In this document: one piece after another, positions 1 to 7,852 of the stretch
How positions within the stretch are numbered: the stretch's first letter is position 1
Layout: each line of letters opens with the position of its first letter
Assembly (NCBI GenBank): GCA_044378425.1
Contig: JBILXN010000015.1
Span: 1 to 21,794, forward strand
Origin: UBA6136 sp044378425
GTDB taxonomy: Bacteria > Pseudomonadota > Gammaproteobacteria > Methylococcales > Methylococcaceae
DNA length: 21,794 nt
Direction of reading: 5' to 3'
Made by a program: the position numbers and the translations under genes
Notes under the pieces: generated by a model
What the model saw: only the letters and a program-made list of their open reading frames with translations
Databases searched by the model: none
What the model was told of the DNA's origin: nothing

Positions 1-654
1 GTCCCCTTCCTGCGGGACTTGCTGCAATCCGATTCCATCTATATCCGTAGCAATATCACGGTGGACAACCTGACGCCGATATCGACCTTTCTGGGCAAGC
101 TGGGTGATCCGGCTCAGGGTGGACTTAGTCTTGATGAGTTCAAGCGACGGCAGGTTCTGCACCGTCACGCCGAAATCAGCGCCATGCGGGATGTGCCGGA
201 ATTCATGCGTAAGGTGGATGCCATTTATGGCTACCGGAATTTTATAAATGATGCGGGTGGGAGCGTCTGCGAACTGGATGATCCGGAAACCCTGCAGGTG
301 TTGGCCGAGCAGACGTTGATCATCTATATCCGCACGACACCGGAGCTTGAGAGGACACTGATCGAGCGCGCCAAAAACGATCCGAAGCCGCTGTACTATC
401 GCGAAGCCTTTCTTGATGAGCAACTGCCGGTCTTTATGGCGGAAAGGGGTTACCTTTCGATTGATCAGCTGCCGCCGGATGAATTTGTATCCTGGATTTT
501 TCCACGGCTATTCCGATCGCGCTTGCCCCGTTATGAGGCGATAGCGGATGAATACGGTTATACCGTAGATGCCAATGAGATTGCTGCGGTCCAGGATGAG
601 CGCGACTTTCTTCGCTTAATAGAAGCCGCGCTGTCACGTAAGACCGCCGGATGA
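1..654 (+). CDS. C-terminal part of an uncharacterised, probably ATPase-like protein (5' truncated by window edge)
   Basis: The frame is open from the first base and ends at TGA 652-654, so 217 residues of a longer protein are visible. No Walker A motif lies in the visible part. Recognisable blocks are VDNLTPISTFLGKLGDP, EFKRRQVLHRHAEI and CELDDPETLQVLAEQTLIIYI. From memory these resemble a conserved gammaproteobacterial family of about 300 residues, usually annotated simply as ATPase, whose P-loop lies near the N-terminus; this could not be checked. No signal peptide or membrane segment is visible. Its stop lies 16 bases before the MetA-family gene on the same strand, which suggests co-transcription. 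Being a real gene is well supported by codon pattern and context; its function is not. Confidence 0.72.
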   Translation, partial: VPFLRDLLQSDSIYIRSNITVDNLTPISTFLGKLGDPAQGGLSLDEFKRRQVLHRHAEISAMRDVPEFMRKVDAIYGYRNFINDAGGSVCELDDPETLQVLAEQTLIIYIRTTPELERTLIERAKNDPKPLYYREAFLDEQLPVFMAERGYLSIDQLPPDEFVSWIFPRLFRSRLPRYEAIADEYGYTVDANEIAAVQDERDFLRLIEAALSRKTAG

Positions 655-670
655 CGGTCGGGAGCATCTG

Positions 671-1741
671 ATGCCTTTGGTTGCCCATAACGATTTGCCG
701 ACCTTCAAGCGTCTTAGCGAGGAGGGGCAGGAAGTCCTGAGTGTCGAGCGTGCCCGTCATCAGGATATCCGCGAAATGCATATCGGCCTTCTCAACATGA
801 TGCCGGATAAGGCACTGGAGGCGACGGAGCGGCAGTTCTACCGATTAGTGGGCTCGGCCAACCCCATCGTTCAGTTTCATATGCATCCCTTCACGATTGG
901 GGGCCTGCCGCGTGGTGCCGAGGCACAGTCCCATATTGATCGCTATTACGAAACTTTCGACCGGATCAAGAGTGGGGGACTGGATGGGCTGATTGTGAGT
1001 GGTGCCAACGTCACCCATCCGCACCTGCAGGATGAGCCTTTCTGGGAGCCGTTGACCGAAGTGTTTGACTGGGCCCGCCAGAATGTTACCTCGACCATCT
1101 GTTCCTGCCTTGCCACACACGCCCTGATCCAGTACGGCTATGGCATTGAGCGTACCCCTCTTGGTTTCAAGCGTTGGGGTGTCTATTCGCACCGTGTCGT
1201 AGAGCCCCGTCATCCGCTGGTGGCAACCATCAACACCCGGTTCGATGTGCCGCATTCGCGCTTCAACGAAATTTTCAGAGAAGATCTTGAGCGCAGAGGG
1301 GTTCGGATACTGGTCGAGAGTGGTGAGGCAGGCGTCCATCTTGCTGTCAGCGAGGATCTGCTGCGGGTCGTTTTTTTTCAGGGCCATCCCGAATACGACA
1401 CGATCAGTCTGCTCAAGGAGTTCAAGCGTGAAGTCGCACGCTACCATGCTGGCGATCGTGAGGATTATCCACCGTTTCCTGAGCATTATTTCAGCCTTGA
1501 AGTCTGCGAACTCCTTAGTGACTATGGCCGGCAGGTGCGGTGGGCGCGCGAGGCGGCCGAGCCCTTGCCGGTCCTGAATGAAGCGGCGGTTTTGCCCTGT
1601 TTGGACAATACCTGGCGTGATACCGCCAAGGCGGTATTCAACAACTGGCTGGGGTTGATCTATCAGGTGACCGATCAAGATCGCCGCAAGCCTCTGATGG
1701 ATGGGGTAAATCCTGCTAATCCGCTGGGTCTTGGGCTGTAG
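671..1741 (+). CDS. metAS: Homoserine O-acyltransferase, MetA family (probably O-succinyltransferase)
   Basis: Activates the homoserine hydroxyl with an acyl-CoA at the first committed step of methionine synthesis, in the cytoplasm. The 356 residues carry the MetA glutamine-amidotransferase-like fold. The family blocks LLNMMPDKALEATERQF, FDVPHSRF and FFQGHPEYDTISLLKE are clear. By alignment in my head to E. coli MetA the nucleophile is Cys144 (in STICSCLATHA), with His239 and Glu241 completing the triad. The cysteine loop SCLATHA differs from the WAVQA of enteric MetA and matches the form I remember from Halomonas and relatives. At the residue linked to succinyl (Gly) versus acetyl (Glu) choice in MetA, this protein appears to have Thr115, so the acyl donor is inferred. 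The ATG has a GGGAG ribosome site about 7 bases upstream. It probably shares a transcript with the preceding gene. Confidence 0.9.
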   Translation: MPLVAHNDLPTFKRLSEEGQEVLSVERARHQDIREMHIGLLNMMPDKALEATERQFYRLVGSANPIVQFHMHPFTIGGLPRGAEAQSHIDRYYETFDRIKSGGLDGLIVSGANVTHPHLQDEPFWEPLTEVFDWARQNVTSTICSCLATHALIQYGYGIERTPLGFKRWGVYSHRVVEPRHPLVATINTRFDVPHSRFNEIFREDLERRGVRILVESGEAGVHLAVSEDLLRVVFFQGHPEYDTISLLKEFKREVARYHAGDREDYPPFPEHYFSLEVCELLSDYGRQVRWAREAAEPLPVLNEAAVLPCLDNTWRDTAKAVFNNWLGLIYQVTDQDRRKPLMDGVNPANPLGLGL

Positions 1742-1781
1742 GCAGCATGTTTGTGTCTGCCTGATCGAGCGCTTGGCTGCA

Positions 1782-1810
1782 TGGACAGAAGGACGGCTTT
1801 TTCATAGAAT
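1782..1810 (+). promoter_or_regulatory. Predicted sigma-70 promoter of carAB
   Basis: A -35 element TGGACA (1782-1787) and a -10 element TAGAAT (1805-1810) each match consensus in five of six positions, with the optimal 17-base spacer. Transcription would start near 1817, giving an untranslated leader of about 80 bases before carA. This is a prediction from sequence only. Confidence 0.6.
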
Positions 1811-1831
1811 CCACCACCACAAACGACTTAC

Positions 1832-1927
1832 ATGAAACTAACATCGACGGGAAGGACCTTGCGGTTCCTCCCGTTTTGTATGTTTAAGGTGATCCAAATT
1901 GAATACCCAGGCATTGTTGGCTCTTGA
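1832..1927 (+). other. Possible 31-codon leader peptide overlapping the carA start
   Basis: An ATG 15 bases after the predicted transcription start opens a 31-codon frame, beginning MKLTSTGRTLRFLPFC, which reads through the hairpin at 1847-1874 and ends at TGA 1925-1927 inside carA. It contains two arginine codons in the hairpin region. No convincing ribosome-binding site precedes it. Translation through the hairpin would disrupt it, the geometry used in pyrBI-type attenuation. Equally, this may be a chance frame. Confidence 0.25.
1847..1877 (+). terminator. Terminator-like hairpin in the carA leader (possible attenuator)
   Basis: The arms are 1847-1858 (ACGGGAAGGACC) and 1863-1874 (GGTTCCTCCCGT) with a TTGC loop. 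They form 11 of 12 pairs, counting one G-U, with one A-C mismatch. A short T run follows (1874-1877, then GTATGTTT). It lies downstream of the predicted carA promoter and ends about 10 bases before the carA ribosome site. It is therefore placed to act as an attenuator rather than only as an end for metAS transcripts. The T run is short, so termination efficiency is uncertain. Confidence 0.5.
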
Positions 1928-3029
1928 AGATGGCACGGTTTTCAGCGGCGTCGCGATTGGCGCAGAGGGCTGCTCCGTTGGGGAAGTCGTTTTTAATACC
2001 GCGATGACCGGTTATCAGGAGATCCTCACCGATCCCTCGTATGCGCGTCAGATCGTAACGCTGACCTATCCCCATATTGGCAATGTCGGCGTCAATGACG
2101 AGGATGTTGAGTCGAGTGGCGTTCATGTCAGCGGGCTGGTGGTGCGCGATGTGCCGATTCGTGTCAGCAACTGGCGCGCGCGCCAAAGCCTGTCTGACTA
2201 TCTGAAAGCCCATAACGTAGTGGGCATCGCCGGCATTGATACCCGCAAACTCACCCGCATTCTCAGGGACAAAGGGGCGCAACGGGGCTGCATCATGGCG
2301 GGGCCGCAATGTGATGCCGATCAGGCTATGGCACAGGCCAGGGCATTCCCCGGGTTGCAGGGTATGGATCTGGCGAAGGAGGTGACCGCGCGCGAGACCA
2401 TCCAGTGGACTGAAGGCAGTTGGGATTTGGCAAGCGGTTACACCGCGCCGGTCCAGGACCGTTTCCATGTCGTTGCCTACGATTTTGGCGTCAAGCGCAA
2501 CATTCTCCGTCTGCTGGCGGATCGGGGGTGTCGCCTCACCGTGGTGCCGGCGACGACTTCCGCCGAGGACGTCCTGGCCCTTAAACCGGATGGGGTTTTT
2601 CTGTCCAATGGCCCCGGAGACCCCGAGCCCTGTGATTACGCCATTCGTGCCATTCAGCAGTTTTTGGCGTTGAAGGTGCCGGTGTTCGGCATCTGTCTCG
2701 GTCACCAATTGCTGGGACTGGCTGCCGGGGGCCGCACCATCAAAATGAAATTTGGCCATCATGGTGCCAATCATCCGGTGCAGGAACTCGATACCGGTCG
2801 CGTGCTGATTACCAGCCAGAATCATGGTTTTGCGGTGGATGAAGCGACGCTCCCGGCCAATGTTCGGGCGACCTACCGCTCGCTGTTCGATGGGAGTCTA
2901 CAGGGTATCGAACTCACTGACCGGCCCGCTTTCGGCTTCCAGGGACATCCCGAAGCCAGCCCCGGCCCCCATGACCTCAAGCCATTGTTTGACCATTTCA
3001 TCGCTACGATGACCTTTGCCCGCCACTGA
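1899..3029 (+). CDS. carA: Carbamoyl phosphate synthase, small (glutaminase) subunit
   Basis: Hydrolyses glutamine and channels ammonia to CarB for carbamoyl phosphate, shared by arginine and pyrimidine synthesis. The 376 residues (E. coli 382) show the N-terminal CarA domain with GEVVFNTAMTGYQEILTDPS (about 28-47). The class I glutamine amidotransferase domain follows from about residue 190, with nucleophile Cys266 in VFGICLGHQ and the His350/Glu352 pair in GFQGHPEASPGPHD. Translation starts at TTG: AAGGTGA at 1886-1892 sits 6 bases upstream and the protein then aligns with E. coli CarA from the first strand. The TTG start and the hairpin just upstream may both limit expression. In Pseudomonas and many relatives dapB precedes carA; here it is a MetA-family gene. 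Confidence 0.97.
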   Translation: MNTQALLALEDGTVFSGVAIGAEGCSVGEVVFNTAMTGYQEILTDPSYARQIVTLTYPHIGNVGVNDEDVESSGVHVSGLVVRDVPIRVSNWRARQSLSDYLKAHNVVGIAGIDTRKLTRILRDKGAQRGCIMAGPQCDADQAMAQARAFPGLQGMDLAKEVTARETIQWTEGSWDLASGYTAPVQDRFHVVAYDFGVKRNILRLLADRGCRLTVVPATTSAEDVLALKPDGVFLSNGPGDPEPCDYAIRAIQQFLALKVPVFGICLGHQLLGLAAGGRTIKMKFGHHGANHPVQELDTGRVLITSQNHGFAVDEATLPANVRATYRSLFDGSLQGIELTDRPAFGFQGHPEASPGPHDLKPLFDHFIATMTFARH

Positions 3030-3042
3030 GATCCGAAGTCTG

Positions 3043-6000
3043 ATGCCTAAGAGAACCGACATACATTCCATCCTGCTGCTAGGCGCCGGTCCCATCGTCA
3101 TTGGTCAGGCCTGCGAATTTGATTACTCCGGGGCCCAGGCCTGCAAGGCGCTGAAGGAGGAGGGCTACCGGGTGATTCTGGTCAACTCGAATCCGGCGAC
3201 CATCATGACCGACCCCGAGATGGCGGATGCGACCTATATCGAGCCCATCGACTGGCCAACTGTCGCCCGCATCATCGAAAAGGAACGGCCCGACGCGCTG
3301 CTACCCACCATGGGGGGTCAGACTGCGCTGAATTGCGCGCTGGATCTCGACAAGCACGGGGTACTTGAGCAGTTTGGCGTGCAGATGATTGGCGCCTCGA
3401 AAGAGGCGATCGACAAGGCCGAGGATCGGCAGAAATTCAAGCAGGCCATGACCCGGATTGGCCTCAATTCTGCCCGCTCCAGTGTCGCGCATTCTTTGGA
3501 AGAAGCACTGTCCTGCCTTGAGCAAACCGGCTATCCCGCTATCATCCGACCCTCTTTCACGCTGGGTGGCAGTGGCGGCGGCATTGCCTATAACCGACAG
3601 GAATTCATCGAGATTTGTGAACGCGGGCTGGAACTGTCTCCCACGCATGAGTTGCTGATTGAGGAGTCGATTCTGGGCTGGAAGGAATATGAGATGGAGG
3701 TGGTGCGAGATCGGCAGGACAACTGCATTATCGTCTGCTCCATCGAGAACTTCGATCCCATGGGCGTCCATACCGGCGATTCCATTACGGTGGCACCGGC
3801 ACAGACGTTGACCGACAAGGAATATCAGTTGATGCGCGATGCTTCGATTGCGGTACTGCGGGAGATCGGGGTCGATACCGGCGGTTCGAACGTCCAGTTT
3901 TCGATTAACCCCGATGATGGTCGCATGATCGTCATCGAAATGAATCCCCGTGTCAGCCGATCTTCGGCGTTGGCATCGAAGGCGACAGGTTTTCCGATTG
4001 CCAAGGTCGCGGCCAAGCTGGCTGTGGGGTACACCCTGGACGAACTGCGTAACGAAATTACCGGCGGCGCGACGCCGGCCTCGTTCGAACCTAGCATCGA
4101 CTATGTCGTGACCAAGGTGCCGCGCTTTACCTTCGAGAAATTTCCCCAGGCGGATGATCGCCTGACTACCCAGATGAAGTCTGTCGGGGAGGCCATGGCG
4201 ATAGGCCGGACCTTTCAGGAGTCCTTGCAAAAGGCCTTGCGCAGTCTCGAAATTGGCGTGGATGGCCTGAGTAGCAAGCTGGATCTCACCGCCATGGATG
4301 CTGCCGACACGCTGGCGCGTGAACTGCGTCATCCGGGACCGGACCGGATTTTCTTTGTCGCCGATGCCTTTCGGCTGGGTTTGACACTGGATGAAGTGTT
4401 TGAGGCCAGTCGGATTGATCCCTGGTATCTGGCCCAGATTGAAGACCTGGTGGCCGATGAACAGGCACTCGCTGGACGCGCGCTCGGCAGTCTCCAGGCG
4501 GCCGAACTGTTTGCTCTCAAGCGTAAGGGTTTTTCCGATTCACGTCTGGCCGGCATACTGGGTAGTCAGGAGTTTCAGGTACGGGCTGCCAGACACAAGC
4601 TGGGTATTCGTCCGGTCTATAAGCGTATTGATTCGTGTGCGGCTGAATTTGCGACCGCCACGGCTTATCTCTATTCAACCTATGAGGAGGAGTGCGAGGC
4701 TAAGCCGAGCGATCGCAAAAAGGTCATCGTGCTGGGGGGTGGGCCGAACCGCATCGGTCAGGGTATAGAGTTTGACTACTGCTGCGTGCATGCCGCTATG
4801 GCTCTGCGCGAGGATGGTTACGAAACCATCATGATTAATTGCAATCCGGAAACGGTTTCGACCGATTTCGATACCTCCGATCGCCTCTACTTCGAGCCGC
4901 TGACGCTGGAAGATGTTCTGGAGATCATCTACCTTGAGCAGCCGTATGGCGTGATTGTTCAGTACGGCGGCCAGACCCCTCTCAAACTGGCCCGTGCACT
5001 GGAGGCGGCACAAGCTCCCATTATTGGTACCTCGCCGGATTCCATTGATCTGGCTGAAGACCGCGAGCGTTTCCAGAAACTGGTCGATAAGCTTGGACTG
5101 AGGCAACCGCCCAACCGGACTGCTCGTTCACAGGATGAGGCACTACAGTCGGCCCAGGAAATCGGCTATCCGCTGGTTGTCCGACCGTCCTATGTGCTCG
5201 GCGGCCGTGCCATGGAAATCGTTTTTAATGATGAAGAGCTCAAGCGCTATATGCGCGAGGCGGTCAGTGTCTCCAACGAATCGCCGGTTTTACTGGATCG
5301 TTTTCTGGACGATGCGATAGAAATGGATGTCGATGCCGTCTGTGATGGTGAGCAGGTCGTGATCGGTGGCTTGATGCAGCATATTGAGCAGGCTGGGGTC
5401 CATTCTGGTGATTCGGCCTGTTCCATTCCACCTTATGATCTGAGCACCGAGTTGCAGGACCAGATTCGGGAACAGGTCGGTTTGTTGGCCAGATCTCTCG
5501 GTGTGGTCGGCTTGATGAATACCCAGTTCGCCATTAAGGGTGATGAGATTTATATCCTCGAAGTGAATCCCCGTGCTTCACGGACGGCGCCCTTTGTGTC
5601 CAAGGCCACCGGCTATCCACTGGCCAAGATCGCCGCGCGCTGCATGGTTGGCAAAACTCTGGCAGAGCAGGGCGTGACCAGGGAGCGAGTGCCTTCCTAC
5701 TATTCGGTCAAGGAGGCCGTTTTCCCCTTCATCAAATTCCGGGGTGTTGATCCTCTGCTGGGACCGGAAATGAAGTCCACTGGCGAAGTGATGGGGGTCG
5801 GTGCGACTTTCGGCGAGGCTTATGCCAAGGCGCAGCGGGCTGCCAGCGTGAAGCTGGCGCAGAGCGGCAATGTCTTCATCAGTATCCGCGAAAGCGACAA
5901 ACCTAAAATCATTACCGTTGCCCGCGACCTCCTGGCCCAAGGGTTCAAGCTGGTGGCGACCCGCGGCACAGCCAGGGCGCTAGAGGAGGCAGGCCTACAC

Positions 6001-6261
6001 TGTACCATCGTCAACAAGGTCTACGAGGGTCGACCTCATGTGGTGGACATGATCAAAAACGGTGAATTACAGTTCATTATCAATACCACCGAAGGCAAGA
6101 AGGCGATTTCCGATTCGTTTACCATTCGCCGTCAGGCCTTGCAGGATCAGGTCACCTATACCACGACCATTTCGGGCGCCAAGGCGACCTGTGCTGCCCT
6201 GAGTGAGATCGGGGCATGCGATGTGAACAGTTTGCAGGAACTGCATCGAACATTGAATTAG
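3043..6261 (+). CDS. carB: Carbamoyl phosphate synthase, large subunit
   Basis: Makes carbamoyl phosphate from bicarbonate, CarA-derived ammonia and two ATP. The ATG at 3043 gives 1072 residues beginning MPKRTDI, as in E. coli CarB (1073). The in-frame TTG at 3016 inside the carA end is disfavoured because it adds nine residues absent from homologues. The internal duplication is plain: LGAGPIVIGQACEFDYSG near residue 15 and LGGGPNRIGQGIEFDYC near 564 begin the two synthetase halves. Each half has an ATP-grasp domain with RPSFTLGGSGGG or RPSYVLGGRAME and the metal-binding EMNPRVSRSS or EVNPRASRTA. The last 140 or so residues are the MGS-like allosteric domain, the site of UMP and ornithine control in enteric enzymes. 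It follows carA by 13 bases and is certainly co-transcribed. Confidence 0.98.
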   Translation: MPKRTDIHSILLLGAGPIVIGQACEFDYSGAQACKALKEEGYRVILVNSNPATIMTDPEMADATYIEPIDWPTVARIIEKERPDALLPTMGGQTALNCALDLDKHGVLEQFGVQMIGASKEAIDKAEDRQKFKQAMTRIGLNSARSSVAHSLEEALSCLEQTGYPAIIRPSFTLGGSGGGIAYNRQEFIEICERGLELSPTHELLIEESILGWKEYEMEVVRDRQDNCIIVCSIENFDPMGVHTGDSITVAPAQTLTDKEYQLMRDASIAVLREIGVDTGGSNVQFSINPDDGRMIVIEMNPRVSRSSALASKATGFPIAKVAAKLAVGYTLDELRNEITGGATPASFEPSIDYVVTKVPRFTFEKFPQADDRLTTQMKSVGEAMAIGRTFQESLQKALRSLEIGVDGLSSKLDLTAMDAADTLARELRHPGPDRIFFVADAFRLGLTLDEVFEASRIDPWYLAQIEDLVADEQALAGRALGSLQAAELFALKRKGFSDSRLAGILGSQEFQVRAARHKLGIRPVYKRIDSCAAEFATATAYLYSTYEEECEAKPSDRKKVIVLGGGPNRIGQGIEFDYCCVHAAMALREDGYETIMINCNPETVSTDFDTSDRLYFEPLTLEDVLEIIYLEQPYGVIVQYGGQTPLKLARALEAAQAPIIGTSPDSIDLAEDRERFQKLVDKLGLRQPPNRTARSQDEALQSAQEIGYPLVVRPSYVLGGRAMEIVFNDEELKRYMREAVSVSNESPVLLDRFLDDAIEMDVDAVCDGEQVVIGGLMQHIEQAGVHSGDSACSIPPYDLSTELQDQIREQVGLLARSLGVVGLMNTQFAIKGDEIYILEVNPRASRTAPFVSKATGYPLAKIAARCMVGKTLAEQGVTRERVPSYYSVKEAVFPFIKFRGVDPLLGPEMKSTGEVMGVGATFGEAYAKAQRAASVKLAQSGNVFISIRESDKPKIITVARDLLAQGFKLVATRGTARALEEAGLHCTIVNKVYEGRPHVVDMIKNGELQFIINTTEGKKAISDSFTIRRQALQDQVTYTTTISGAKATCAALSEIGACDVNSLQELHRTLN

Positions 6262-6263
6262 GG

Positions 6264-6290
6264 CACCCGCTGGCCTTGCCGGTCAGGGTG
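6264..6290 (+). other. Hairpin between carB and greA
   Basis: CTGGCC (6270-6275) pairs with GGTCAG (6281-6286), including one G-U, and is extended by CACC/GGTG (6264-6267 with 6287-6290) across a two-base bulge. No T run follows, so it is not a standard terminator. It could stabilise the carAB message end, mark a processing site or be incidental. Confidence 0.3.
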
Positions 6291-6322
6291 GCGGCTACTA
6301 GACACTTGAAGGACACTACATC

Positions 6323-6799
6323 ATGCAAAAGATACCCCTTACGGCCCGTGGTGCGGAGAAACTGCGTGAGGAACTCAATCACCTCAAGACCGTAATGCGC
6401 CCTAAAATCACCGAGGCCATTGCTGAAGCAAGGGCTCATGGTGATCTGAAGGAGAATGCCGAATATCACGCCGCTCGCGAGCAGCAGAGCTTCACTGAGG
6501 GTCGGATCAAGGAGATCGAGAGTAAGTTGTCCAACTGCCAGATCATTGATGTGACTCAGCTCAACCATCAGGGCAAGGTGGTCTTCGGTGCTACGGTTGA
6601 CCTGGAGGATGCCGAAACCGGCGATGCGCTGACCTATCAGATCGTCGGGGAAGACGAGGCCGACATCAAGCAGGGAATGATTTCGATTACCTCACCAATC
6701 GCCCGTGCCCTGATCGGTAAGCGGGAAGGTGATGTGGCGACCGTTCAGGCGCCCGGTGGGGTGCGTGAACTGGATATTTGTAAGGTAAGGTATGTTTGA
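6323..6799 (+). CDS. greA: Transcription elongation factor GreA
   Basis: Enters the RNA polymerase secondary channel and stimulates cleavage of backtracked transcripts. Its 158 residues equal E. coli GreA. The N-terminal coiled coil (about 1-75) carries the signature HGDLKENAEYHAAREQQ, with the tip acids Asp41 and Glu44 present. The C-terminal FKBP-like domain includes DDEAD-like GEDEADIKQ and ISITSPIARALIGK. AAGG at 6309-6312 is a usable ribosome site about 10 bases before the ATG. The carA-carB-greA order is conserved in gammaproteobacteria such as Pseudomonas; the 61-base gap allows read-through from carB or a weak promoter of its own. Confidence 0.98.
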   Translation: MQKIPLTARGAEKLREELNHLKTVMRPKITEAIAEARAHGDLKENAEYHAAREQQSFTEGRIKEIESKLSNCQIIDVTQLNHQGKVVFGATVDLEDAETGDALTYQIVGEDEADIKQGMISITSPIARALIGKREGDVATVQAPGGVRELDICKVRYV

Positions 6800-6806
6800 T
6801 CAGATA

Positions 6807-6827
6807 TGGCGCCATTGGGTGGCGCCA
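6807..6827. terminator. Inverted repeat between convergent greA and yhbY
   Basis: TGGCGCCA occurs at 6807-6814 and again at 6820-6827. Because the octamer is its own reverse complement, the two copies form an 8-base-pair stem with a TTGGG loop. It lies between two gene ends that face each other, the expected place for a bidirectional terminator. No T run follows on either strand, so the terminator role is inferred from position. Confidence 0.4.
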
Positions 6828-6849
6828 AGATTGATCGCATGCGCCTAGT

Positions 6850-7170
6850 TCAGTGGGCGCGGGGCTTGTTAGGGTTCTTCCGATAGATCGTCACGACATG
6901 ACCTACGGACTGAATGAGATCGGCCGAACTGTCCTCACAGATTGCCCGGGTCATCGCTTGCCGGTTTTCGCGGTCTGCCGCATTGACCCGTACTTTGATC
7001 AGTTCGTGATGGTCTAGCGCCAGTCCGATTTCAGTCAGCAGGGCCGGTGTGATCCCGTGCTGGCCGGTAATAATCACGGGTTTCAGGGCATGCGCCTTGG
7101 CTTTCAGAAACTTCTTCAGATCGGGTTTCACGCGGTTTTTCTCTTTGTAATAGCTTGATAAATTTGGCAT
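6850..7170 (-). CDS. yhbY: YhbY-family CRM-domain RNA-binding protein (50S assembly)
   Basis: A small CRM-domain protein that in E. coli associates with pre-50S ribosomal particles. The family core is clear: LKPVIITGQHGITPALLTEI with the GxxG-type loop, then DHHELIKVRVNAADRE and the C-terminal VGHVVTIYRKN. The longest frame starts at ATG 7170 (106 residues) but has no evident ribosome site. A GTG at 7131 has an AAGAG motif about 9 bases upstream and would start MKPDLKKFLKAKAHALKP, closer to the usual family N-terminus, so 7131 may be the true start (93 residues). It is divergent from rlmE; the two start codons are 5 bases apart if the ATG is used. Both products act on the large ribosomal subunit. 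Confidence 0.93.
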   Translation of the reverse strand: MPNLSSYYKEKNRVKPDLKKFLKAKAHALKPVIITGQHGITPALLTEIGLALDHHELIKVRVNAADRENRQAMTRAICEDSSADLIQSVGHVVTIYRKNPNKPRAH

Positions 7171-7175
7171 AAACC

Positions 7176-7799
7176 ATGGCGCGTAGCCGTAGCAGCGGAC
7201 GCTGGCTGTCCGAGCACTTTTCCGATGAATACGTCAAACAGGCCCAGGCTCTGGGTTATCGCTCGCGTGCGGTATTCAAACTGAAGGAGCTGGATGAGCG
7301 CGAAGGGCTATTGAGGCCCGGCATGGTTGTGGTTGATCTTGGTGCCGCACCTGGTGGTTGGTCGCAATACGCGGCCAAGCAAATCGGCAACAACGGCAAA
7401 ATTATAGCCCTTGATCTTCTGCCGGTGGAAGAAATTCCCAACGTGACTTTTATTCAAGGTGATTTTCGGGAGGATGCCATTCTGGCCCGGCTGATGGGTG
7501 AGTTGGCAGGGCGACCCGTTGATTTTGTGATGTCGGATATGGCGCCCAATATGAGCGGGAACCGGGTAGTGGATCAGGCGCGAGGTATGCACCTTGCCGA
7601 GTTAGCGTTGGAGACCGTTCGCGACGTTCTGAAGCCGGGTGGGCTGTATGTGACTAAACTGTTTCAGGGGCCGGATGTCGATCGCTACGTCAAGTCGGTG
7701 CGCGAACTGTTTATCAAGGTGTCGGTGCGCAAACCAAAGGCATCGCGTGATAGGAGCCCTGAAGTCTATCTGGTGGCTCGGGGCCGAAAGCAAGCCTGA
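7176..7799 (+). CDS. rlmE: 23S rRNA 2'-O-ribose methyltransferase RlmE (FtsJ/RrmJ)
   Basis: Methylates the 2'-OH of U2552 (E. coli numbering) in the A loop of 23S rRNA in late 50S particles, using SAM. The 207 residues match E. coli RlmE (209). The SAM-binding loop is VVVDLGAAPGGWSQYAA (51-67) and the catalytic K-D-K-E tetrad is complete: Lys35, Asp121 (in MSDMAPNMSG), Lys161 and Glu196 (in SPEVYLVA). The start is supported by the family's MARSRSS-type N-terminus. No clear ribosome site precedes it; a short or leaderless message is possible. In E. coli and Pseudomonas ftsH follows rlmE, but here a convergent transporter-like gene follows, so that linkage is broken. Confidence 0.97.
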   Translation: MARSRSSGRWLSEHFSDEYVKQAQALGYRSRAVFKLKELDEREGLLRPGMVVVDLGAAPGGWSQYAAKQIGNNGKIIALDLLPVEEIPNVTFIQGDFREDAILARLMGELAGRPVDFVMSDMAPNMSGNRVVDQARGMHLAELALETVRDVLKPGGLYVTKLFQGPDVDRYVKSVRELFIKVSVRKPKASRDRSPEVYLVARGRKQA

Positions 7800-7852
7800 G
7801 CCGGTCGAACACTGCGAGTCACTAAGGGCTGTCACCGCTGTCCTTCGATCCG

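Noticed and set aside
845..1678. Long reading frame of 277 codons on the minus strand opposite the MetA-family gene
   Set aside because: It lies wholly antisense to a gene with intact catalytic motifs, has no recognisable family features, and is the usual by-product of codon bias. The same holds for long antisense frames opposite carA, carB, the Fic-like/zeta gene and the SPFH gene.
1741..1761. Small inverted repeat GGCAG/CTGCC right after the MetA-family gene, considered as its terminator
   Set aside because: Only five pairs, a long loop and no T run.
1781..1807. Eight-codon frame MDRRTAFS with tandem arginine codons, considered as an arginine leader peptide
   Set aside because: It coincides with the predicted promoter itself, so it would not be transcribed from it, and it lacks a ribosome site.
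3016..3042. TTG start for carB inside the end of carA
   Set aside because: It would add nine residues not found in CarB homologues; ATG 3043 gives the conserved MPKRTDI start.
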